The position numbers and the translations under genes were made by a program. The notes beneath the pieces are model-generated. The model ran no database searches and was not told where the DNA came from. It saw only the letters and a list, made by a program, of their open reading frames with translations. DNA of 10,453 nt from Bacteroidales bacterium UBA7574 (lineage in GTDB: Bacteria; Bacteroidota; Bacteroidia; Bacteroidales; Paludibacteraceae): positions 1 through 10,453 of the forward strand of contig DLLA01000109.1 of assembly GCA_002479035.1 (NCBI GenBank). The letters are read 5' to 3'. Positions 1 to 6,800 of the stretch are shown here, piece after piece. Positions within the stretch are counted from its first letter, which is position 1. The number at the start of each line of letters is the position of its first letter.

Positions 1-85
1 ATAAGCAACCTATAACGAACCCATAAGTGGCAACCATGCGGGCAACAGGCGGAAGATAAGTAAAAGAATATAAACAAACAAGTAT
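1..85 (+). other. Leader upstream of tonB, no gene or promoter recognised
   Basis: A/T-rich, purine-rich stretch before the tonB ATG. All three forward frames hit stops early (one ends in TAA at 24-26), so at most the last few codons of an upstream gene could be here, and nothing identifies one. I see no TAnnTTTG -7 box. In Bacteroidota tonB genes of this type often follow exbB/exbD genes, so tonB may be read from a promoter left of the window; that is inference. The bases just before the ATG are A-rich with no Shine-Dalgarno motif, as usual in this phylum. Confidence 0.4.
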
Positions 86-769
86 ATGCAACAGAAGAAA
101 TCACCCAAGGCAAGTCTTGAGGACAAGAAGTTTACCTACGTCCTGATGGGATTGGTATTCGTCCTCAGCGTTTGCTATGTAGCCTTCGAATGGACTGAGA
201 AGGACGTGACCAAGTACGAAGTTGTGGATACGGATATGAACTTCGAGGAGGAGATTGATATCCAGCAGACAACACAAGAGACCACCCCTCCGCCCCCACC
301 GCCACCGGCACCGCAAGAGGTTGAGGTACTGAACGTGGTGGAAGACGACGTGGAGACGGAGACCATCGAAATCAACACCGAGGACCAGAAGGATGTCGAG
401 GTTGTCATTCAGGCACCCGTTGAGGCACCCGTAGAGGAGGAAGAGGAAGAAGTCATCTTCGTGGTCGTTGAGTCGATGCCGGAGTTCCCAGGTGGTGCCC
501 AAGCCATGTTCAAGTTCATCAGCGAGAACGTCAAGTACCCTGTCATCGCGCAGGAGAACGGTATCCAAGGTCGTGCTATCTGCCAGTTTGTGGTCAACAA
601 AGACGGTAGTATAGTGGACGTGGCAGTGGTTCGTACTTCGGGCGATGCTTCCCTCGACAAAGAGGCAGTGCGCGTCATCAAGTCCATGCCCAAATGGACG
701 CCCGGCAAGCAACGTGGCAAACCCGTGCGCGTGAAATACACCGTGCCTATCAACTTCCGCCTGCAATAA
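86..769 (+). CDS. tonB: Energy transducer TonB
   Basis: Inner-membrane-anchored TonB protein, 227 aa, which works with ExbB/ExbD to carry proton-motive force to TonB-dependent outer-membrane receptors. Seen in the protein: a short basic cytoplasmic tail, one membrane segment at about residues 16-34, then a long periplasmic linker with seven prolines in a row (68-74, then A-P), very acidic stretches and six glutamates (117-122). The C-terminal TonB domain covers about 125-227, with the motif SMPEFPGG (130-137) typical of Bacteroidota TonB proteins, a WTPGKQRGKPV segment, and the closing strand VKYTVPINFRL. The ATG at 86 gives an N-terminus that fits the family (charged tail directly before the membrane helix). 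No exbB or exbD is in view, but they may lie just upstream. Several TonB paralogues per genome are common here, so which receptors it serves cannot be told. Confidence 0.93.
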   Translation: MQQKKSPKASLEDKKFTYVLMGLVFVLSVCYVAFEWTEKDVTKYEVVDTDMNFEEEIDIQQTTQETTPPPPPPPAPQEVEVLNVVEDDVETETIEINTEDQKDVEVVIQAPVEAPVEEEEEEVIFVVVESMPEFPGGAQAMFKFISENVKYPVIAQENGIQGRAICQFVVNKDGSIVDVAVVRTSGDASLDKEAVRVIKSMPKWTPGKQRGKPVRVKYTVPINFRLQ

Positions 770-793
770 CTTAATTAGGAATCAAAAATTAAG
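770..793 (+). terminator. A/T-rich inverted repeat after tonB, possible terminator
   Basis: CTTAATT at 770-776 is perfectly complementary to AATTAAG at 787-793, with a 10-base loop, starting right after the tonB TAA. The stem has a single G-C pair and no clear T tract follows, so it would be a weak intrinsic terminator. It may simply be part of the repeated A/T-rich sequence here. Confidence 0.3.
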
Positions 794-803
794 AATTAGG
801 AAT
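773..803. repeat. Direct repeat of AATTAGGAAT
   Basis: The 10-mer AATTAGGAAT occurs at 773-782 and again at 794-803, a 21-base period. A one-base variant, AATTAGTAAT, sits in the other large spacer at 3144-3153. Role unknown. Confidence 0.6.
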
Positions 804-881
804 TGCAAGTCCGGTTGAGGAAGAATGGGGACAGACTCCGTTCAGTGAATAGGACAAACTATGCAAGTTGCTGATTGACAG

Positions 882-3023
882 ATGGATTTATCCATCCAAG
901 ATATAGCGTATTGTAAGGGTGTCGGCACGAAGCGTGCCGACATTCTTCGTAAAGAATTGGGGGTAAAATCGGCTCTCGATATGCTGCGTGTGTTCCCCTA
1001 CAAGTACATCGACCGCAGCCGTTTCTACTATATTCACGAGATTGACGACGAGGATACCTACGTCCAAATCATAGGCGAAATCACGGAGTGGCACACCATC
1101 GGCGCGGGCAGTGCGCAGCGGCTGAGCGCGACTTTCACCGACGGGCACCACACTATCGAACTCGTATGGTTCAAGGGCGTCAAGTATATCAAGTTGGAAA
1201 AAGGCGTGCGCTACCTGCTGTTCGGCAAGCCTTCCCGCTTCAATCACCAATACAATTTCGTCCATCCCGAACTCACTCCGTGGAGCAAGGTGCAGCCCGA
1301 GATGACACAAGGGCTGGAACCGTACTACAACACCACCGAACCTATGAAGCGGGCGGGCGTCAATTCCAAGGTTATCCGTGTGATTATCAGCCAACTGATG
1401 CCTGCCTTGCGCGAGAGCGGCGTGCCCGATACCATCGGTATGGACGTGCTGCAGCGGTACCACCTGATGGGGCTGACCGAGGCACTCGCCAATATCCATT
1501 TCCCCAAGGACAACGCCACTCTGCAGCAAGCGCGGGAGAGGCTCAAGTTCGAGGAACTCTTCTACATCCAGTTGCAGATACTGCGCCAGATGAAGCGGCG
1601 CGAGCAGAACGCGGGATTCCCCATGCCTATCGTAGGCCGCTACTTCAACGCCTTCTACCATACCTGTCTCCCGTTCCCCCTTACCAACGCCCAGAAGCGG
1701 GTGGTGCGCGAGATACAGACCGACCTCAAGTCGGGCAGACAGATGAACCGTCTGTTGCAAGGCGATGTCGGCAGCGGCAAGACCCTTGTGGCACTGCTAT
1801 GCGCCCTGCTTGCCATAGACAACGGCTACCAAACCTGTATCATGGCGCCCACGGAGATACTTGCCAACCAGCACTATGACACCCTGCGCCAGTTCCTTGC
1901 CCCTATCCTCGACACGGGCGACGGACTCTTCGGCGATACCACAGACCGCCCTATGCGCGGACTGCGCATTGCCCTGCTCACCGGCTCGACCACCAAGAAG
2001 CAGCGCGAACCCCTCCACCAGGCACTCCGCGCGGGGGAAATCAATATACTCATCGGCACCCACGCCCTCATCGAAGACGAGGTGCAGTTTGCCAATCTCG
2101 GACTGTGTATCATCGACGAGCAACACCGCTTCGGCGTCGCACAGCGCGCCAAACTATGGAGCAAGAATGTCCGTCCGCCGCATATCCTGGTTATGACCGC
2201 CACGCCTATCCCGCGCACCCTTGCCATGACCGTGTACGGGGACTTGCGCGTGAGTGTCATCGACGAACTCCCGCCCGGGCGCAAGCCGGTGCAGACATTG
2301 CACTACTCCATACAGCGGCGGGTATCTATCAATCAGTTCATTACCAGCCAGATAGAAGCAGGCAGACAGGTATATGAGGTCTTCCCGCTCATCAAGGAGA
2401 ACGAGAAGATGGACTTGCAAGACTTGCAGAACGGCTACAACCGCCTATGCGAGACGTTCCCCGAGTACCGCATATCCATGGTGCACGGGCAGATGAAGGC
2501 GCGGGATAAGGACGAGCAGATGAGGCGTTTCATCAGCGGTGAGACGCAGATACTGGTGGCAACGACGGTGATTGAGGTGGGTGTGAACGTGCCGAATGCC
2601 AGCGTGATGATTATCGAGAACGCGGAACGGTTCGGTTTGAGCCAACTGCACCAGTTGCGCGGGCGTGTGGGACGCGGGGCGGAACAGAGTTATTGTATCC
2701 TGCTCACCAATGTGGAACTGAGCCGTGACACGCGCAAGCGTATGGATATCATGGTGGCTACGAATGACGGTTTCCGCATTGCCGAAGCGGATATGCAACT
2801 CCGCGGTCCCGGTGACATGGAGGGTACGCAGCAGTCGGGCTTGCCGTTTGACCTCCATATCGCGAGCCTCTCGACGGACGGTCAGATACTGGAACTTGCC
2901 CGCCAAGCCGCGATGGCTATCCTCGACGCCGACCCGCTGTTGGAAGACACCACCAACCGTATCTACAAACGCCACCTCGACCACCTCCGCCTCACAGTCG
3001 CCAACTGGAGTGAAATATCCTAA
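882..3023 (+). CDS. recG: ATP-dependent DNA helicase RecG
   Basis: Superfamily 2 double-stranded DNA translocase that remodels stalled replication forks, Holliday junctions and R-loops; 713 aa, slightly longer than E. coli RecG (693 aa) and complete. An N-terminal region with a VGTKRA helix-hairpin-helix-like motif precedes the OB-fold wedge domain (about 62-142), which ends in the typical VHPE. The helicase core shows Walker A GDVGSGKT (294-301), the GTHALI motif, the Walker B box DEQH (412-415) followed by RFG, motif III TATPIPRTLA (from 439), then the second RecA-like lobe with VHGQMKARDKDEQM, ATTVIEVGVNVPNA and motif VI QLRGRVGRG (591-599). A C-terminal RecG domain follows (DMQLRGPGDMEGTQQSGLP). 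An in-frame TGA at 876-878 makes the ATG at 882 the most upstream start in this frame. No promoter was recognised before it. All catalytic motifs look intact. Confidence 0.97.
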   Translation: MDLSIQDIAYCKGVGTKRADILRKELGVKSALDMLRVFPYKYIDRSRFYYIHEIDDEDTYVQIIGEITEWHTIGAGSAQRLSATFTDGHHTIELVWFKGVKYIKLEKGVRYLLFGKPSRFNHQYNFVHPELTPWSKVQPEMTQGLEPYYNTTEPMKRAGVNSKVIRVIISQLMPALRESGVPDTIGMDVLQRYHLMGLTEALANIHFPKDNATLQQARERLKFEELFYIQLQILRQMKRREQNAGFPMPIVGRYFNAFYHTCLPFPLTNAQKRVVREIQTDLKSGRQMNRLLQGDVGSGKTLVALLCALLAIDNGYQTCIMAPTEILANQHYDTLRQFLAPILDTGDGLFGDTTDRPMRGLRIALLTGSTTKKQREPLHQALRAGEINILIGTHALIEDEVQFANLGLCIIDEQHRFGVAQRAKLWSKNVRPPHILVMTATPIPRTLAMTVYGDLRVSVIDELPPGRKPVQTLHYSIQRRVSINQFITSQIEAGRQVYEVFPLIKENEKMDLQDLQNGYNRLCETFPEYRISMVHGQMKARDKDEQMRRFISGETQILVATTVIEVGVNVPNASVMIIENAERFGLSQLHQLRGRVGRGAEQSYCILLTNVELSRDTRKRMDIMVATNDGFRIAEADMQLRGPGDMEGTQQSGLPFDLHIASLSTDGQILELARQAAMAILDADPLLEDTTNRIYKRHLDHLRLTVANWSEIS

Positions 3024-3033
3024 CCGCTCGACG

Positions 3034-3100
3034 GCGGATAAGCCAAAAACATAATTGATTTTGGTGCAAGCCAAGGTTGGCAAACGGGAGGGCTATCCGC
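3034..3100 (+). repeat. Bulged 10-bp inverted repeat downstream of recG
   Basis: GCGGATA-A-GCC at 3034-3044 pairs with GGCTATCCGC at 3091-3100: ten base pairs with a single bulged A, enclosing 46 bases. Inside are competing small hairpins: CCAAAA (3043-3048) with TTTTGG (3059-3064), TTGG (3061-3064) with CCAA (3071-3074), and GCCAA/TTGGC (3070-3081). It starts 10 bases after the recG stop. No T run follows, so it does not look like a classical intrinsic terminator. It could protect or shape the recG mRNA 3' end, or be a dispersed genomic repeat. The pairing is seen directly; the role is open. Confidence 0.45.
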
Positions 3101-3133
3101 AGGGTAAGGTCAGGGAAAGAGCAGGTAGGGGGA

Positions 3134-3161
3134 TGTAATTTGTAATTAGTAATGTGTAATT
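3134..3161. repeat. A/T-rich short repeat, TGTAATT three times
   Basis: TGTAATT occurs at 3134-3140, 3141-3147 and 3155-3161. The middle part reads AATTAGTAAT (3144-3153), one base different from the 10-mer repeated after tonB. Similar sequence in both larger spacers suggests a shared intergenic element or a common compositional tendency. It lies just upstream of the ruvA promoter and could act as an A/T-rich upstream element, which is speculation. Confidence 0.45.
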
Positions 3162-3185
3162 TTTAGTCCTTAAATAGCCATTGTG

Positions 3186-3217
3186 TTTGTATATGTGGGG
3201 AAAAAGCAGTAAATTTG
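3186..3217 (+). promoter_or_regulatory. Bacteroidota-type promoter for ruvA-sprA
   Basis: TTTG at 3186-3189 and TAAATTTG at 3210-3217 are separated by 20 bases. This fits the known primary-sigma promoter of Bacteroides relatives (-33 TTTG, -7 TAnnTTTG, spacer about 19-21) with every fixed position matched. Transcription would start a few bases after 3217, giving a short leader of roughly 20 bases before the ruvA ATG at 3242. It is the only full match I found in the spacers of this window. Confidence 0.72.
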
Positions 3218-3241
3218 CGGGCTAAATACCGTGTTGTATAT

Positions 3242-3859
3242 ATGATTGAATATATCAAAGGAGAACTGACGGAGTTGACCCCGACCTACGCCGTGATAGA
3301 GGCAGCGGGAGTGGGTTATGAGATAAATATCGCCCTGACATCGTATTCGGCATTGGCCGGGCAGGAGGGGCAAGCGGTGAAGTTGTACACCACGGAAATC
3401 ATACGTGAAGACACGCATGACTTGTTCGGGTTTCTGACTCAGGGCGAGCGTAGCCTGTTTGTGCTGCTGATGACGGTGAGCGGTATAGGCGCGAATACGG
3501 CGCGTATGATAATGTCGGCGTATTCGGCTGCAGAGATACGCACCATCATCGCGACGGGTAATGCGCATGCGCTGTCGCAAGTGAAAGGGCTGGGTCCGAA
3601 GACGGCGCAGCGCGTGATAGTGGACTTGAAAGACAAGGTGCTGAAGATAGACGTGGGTGCGGATGCAGCAGCCGGCGGCGGTGCGGCGGATGTGCCTGCG
3701 GCAAGTGTGGACAGCGAGGTGAAGACAGAGGCGGTGAGTGCGCTGACGATGCTCGGATTCCCTGCTGCGGCGAGTGCGAAAGTGGTGGACAAGATACTGA
3801 GTGCGAATGCAACAGCCACCGTGGAGCAAGTGATAAAACAAGCCCTGAAGATGCTCTGA
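3242..3859 (+). CDS. ruvA: Holliday junction branch migration protein RuvA
   Basis: Junction-binding subunit of the RuvAB branch migration complex; tetramers hold the four-way junction while RuvB rings drive the DNA. The product is 205 aa, against 203 in E. coli. Domain I (OB fold) is about residues 1-62, with the acidic pin residues E56-D57 inside IREDTHDLFGF. Domain II has two helix-hairpin-helix motifs, SGIGAN (80-85) and KGLGPKTA (115-122). A flexible Ala/Gly-rich linker (about 137-158) leads to the RuvB-binding domain III (159-205) with ALTMLGFP. A TTG at 3215 would add nine residues but lies inside the -7 promoter box, so the ATG at 3242 is chosen; MIEYIKGEL is also the usual RuvA beginning. 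ruvB is not in the window. sprA follows after one base, so the two are probably co-transcribed. Confidence 0.96.
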   Translation: MIEYIKGELTELTPTYAVIEAAGVGYEINIALTSYSALAGQEGQAVKLYTTEIIREDTHDLFGFLTQGERSLFVLLMTVSGIGANTARMIMSAYSAAEIRTIIATGNAHALSQVKGLGPKTAQRVIVDLKDKVLKIDVGADAAAGGGAADVPAASVDSEVKTEAVSALTMLGFPAAASAKVVDKILSANATATVEQVIKQALKML

Positions 3860-3863
3860 TTTG
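3846..3863 (+). promoter_or_regulatory. ruvA stop / sprA TTG start junction
   Basis: In the sprA frame a TGA at 3846-3848 closes the upstream side, and only AGA TGC TCT GAT separate it from TTG at 3861-3863, so no ATG or GTG can serve as an earlier start. The ruvA stop TGA is at 3857-3859, one base before the TTG. No Shine-Dalgarno motif precedes it. The layout suggests that ribosomes ending ruvA re-initiate on sprA. The alternative GTG at 3888 would cut into the signal peptide, and the first in-frame ATG lies beyond it. Confidence 0.75.
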
Positions 3864-6800
3864 AAGCGGCTATTCCTGTTCATATTAGTGATAATTCCTC
3901 TGACATTGTGGGGTCAGGAGGAGAGCGTGGAACAGACGGCGGACAGTGCCGTTCTGGCTCCGCTGCAGGTGCGCGAGTTGGGCGTTCAGACCTATGACGA
4001 CCTGACGCGTACGCCGAGCAGTATGGACCTGAAGGACCCTGACAATGTGCAGACGACGGTGGAGTATGACGCGCGGACGGGGTACTATGTGGTGCATACG
4101 CGTATAGGCGATGTGGATATTACGACGCCGTATCTGCTGAGCGAAGAGGAGTACCGTACGTATTCGGAGCGCGAGGAGATGGGCAAGTACTGGCAGCAGA
4201 AGATAGGCGAGGTGGAGCACGACAACGAGCGCAAGTTCGACATCACCGATATGAAGTTCAATATCGGTCCGGCGGACAAGGTGTTCGGTCCGGGCGGTGT
4301 GCAGTTGAAACTGCAAGGTTCGGCGGAGTTGCTGTTCGGTTTCAAGCACCAGTATGTGGACAATCCCGCGCTGACGCAGCGTTCGCGGAACAACAATGTG
4401 TTCGATTTCGACGAGAAGATACAGGTGAATGTGAGCGGGAAGGTGGGCGACAAGTTGAACCTGAACATGAGTTACAACACGGAGGCGTCGTTTGACTTTG
4501 ACCAGCAGAACATCAAGTTGAACTACCAGGGCAAGGAGGACGATATTATCCAGTCGATAGAGGCGGGCAATGTGTCGATGAACCTGAACAGCAATCTGAT
4601 ACAGGGTAGTTCGGCATTATTCGGTGTGAAGACGGATTTGAAGTTCGGTAAGTTGAAGGTACAGGCGTTGATTTCGCAGCAGAACAGCGAGAGTCAGTCG
4701 GTATCGAGCAAGGGCGGTGCGCAGACGACGGAGTTTGAGGTACCGATAGACAGTTATGACGAGAACCGTCATTTCTTCCTCTCGTATTACTTCCGCGACA
4801 ACTACGAAGCGGCGATGGAGGCGTTGCCGTACGTAGCGAGCGGCGTGACGATAAACCGAATAGAGGTGTGGGTGACGAACAAGCGCGGCAACTATGACCA
4901 GTCGCGTAACATCGTGGCCCTGACGGACTTGGGCGAATATGACCCTGCGCATGTGCTGAATGACACATGGAACACGTACGGCGGCAGGACCCCGTATAAC
5001 AAAGCCAACTCGCTGTATGAGACGCTGACGCAGAGTTATCCGCAAGTGCGTGATATACAGCAGACAAGCACGGTGCTGCAAGGCATAGGGGGTATGGACA
5101 GCGGCGAGGATTACGAGAAAGTGGAGTCGGCGCGTCTGCTGTCGTCGAGCGAGTACACGCTGAATGCGGCGTTGGGATATATCTCGCTGCGTGCGGCGTT
5201 GAACCAAGACGAGGTGCTGGCAGTGGCATACGAATACACATACGCGGGTCAGGTGTATCAGGTGGGCGAGTTCTCGACCGACGGAGGCGAGTCGCTGAAA
5301 GCACCGAATGCGCTGATAATGAAACTGCTGAAAGGCACAAACAATGCCCCCGTCAAGAAAGGGAAAGGCACGTGGGACCTGATGATGAAGAACGTGTACT
5401 CGATAGGTGCGAGCCAGATGTCGAGCGAGAAATTCGAGTTGTATATCCAATACAGGAACGACTCGGTGGGCACGGAGATGCAGTATCTGATGGAGGGTAA
5501 CTGCAAAGGCAAGCAGTTGCTGCGCGTGATGAACCTTGACCGGCTGGACAGCAAGAACAATCCTCATTCGGACGGCAGGTTTGACTATGTGGAGGGCTAT
5601 ACGGCGTTGTCGAATACGGGGCGTATCATCTTCCCCGTGCTGGAGCCCTTCGGCAGCCATCTTGCCAAGGCGATAGGCGACCCCGTAGTGGCGCAGCGGT
5701 ATGTGTATCAAGAACTTTACGACTCGACACTGGTGAGCGCACAGGAGTTGTCGGAGAAGAACAAGTTTACCATCACGGGCAAGTACAAGGGTTCTGCGGG
5801 CAACGAGATACGGCTGAATGCGATGAACGTGCCGCGCGGAAGTGTGGTGGTGACCGCCGGCGGTGCGACACTGGTGGAGAATGTGGACTATACCGTGGAC
5901 TATACGATGGGTACGGTGACGATAATCAACCAGTCGATACTGGACGCAGGTACGAATGTGGACGTGAAGTTGGAGAACCAGTCGCTGTTCTCGATGCAGC
6001 GGAAGGGACTATATGGGGCGCATTTGGAATATGAGTTCAACAAAGACCTGACGTTAGGCGGGACGCTGATGCACCTGAGAGAGAAACCGCTGACCACCAA
6101 GGTAAACACGGGCAGCGAGCCGCTGGCGAATACGATATGGGGAGTGAACCTGAGTTGGAAGACCGAGATGCAATGGCTGACGCTGGCATTGGACAAGATA
6201 CCGTGGATAGAGGCGACGGCACCGTCGTCTTTCCTTGTAAATGCTGAGTTCGCTCAACTGATACCCGGACACACACGCGATGTAGGCAAGGCGGGTACAG
6301 CGTATATAGATGATTTTGAGGCAACGAAGACGAACATAGATATACACTATCCTAACTATTGGCGGTTGGCATCCACCCCCCGCGATGACCGTTTCCCGGA
6401 GGCGAGTCTGAGCAATAACACGGACTACAACAAAAACCGTGCACTGCTGGCATGGTATGCAGTGGACCCTATCTTCGGACACCCGCAGACCAATACGCCT
6501 GCGCATATCAAGAACGACCTCAACCAAATGTCCGACCATCGGACACGTATCGTATACCAACGGGAGGTTTACCCCGCCAAGACGGAGTTGCCCAATGGTG
6601 AAAACCGCTTGTCGGTGCTGAACCTCAGTTTCTACCCCGAAGAGCGTGGTCCGTACAACATCTCCCCGGATGAGATAGGTGCAGACGGCAAACTGACCAA
6701 CCCGAAATCGCGTTGGGGCGGTATGATGCGCAAGTTGGATAACACGGATTTCGAGAAAGCGAATATCGAGTATATCGAGTTTTGGATGATGGATCCGTTC

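Noticed and set aside
1..26. End of an upstream gene such as exbD
   Set aside because: One frame is open to TAA at 24-26, but seven codons cannot identify a gene and the other frames stop as well.
804..881. Possible promoter for recG
   Set aside because: No TAnnTTTG with a TTTG at the right distance was found between tonB and recG; partial A/T-rich matches were too weak to report.
888..1760. 290-codon minus-strand frame, plus forward frame at 1088-1879, overlapping recG
   Set aside because: They overlap the conserved wedge and helicase regions of recG in other frames and show no family features.
3215..3241. Nine-residue N-terminal extension of RuvA from a TTG
   Set aside because: The TTG lies in the -7 box of the likely promoter, so it would precede the transcript start, and RuvA proteins normally begin at MIEYIKG.
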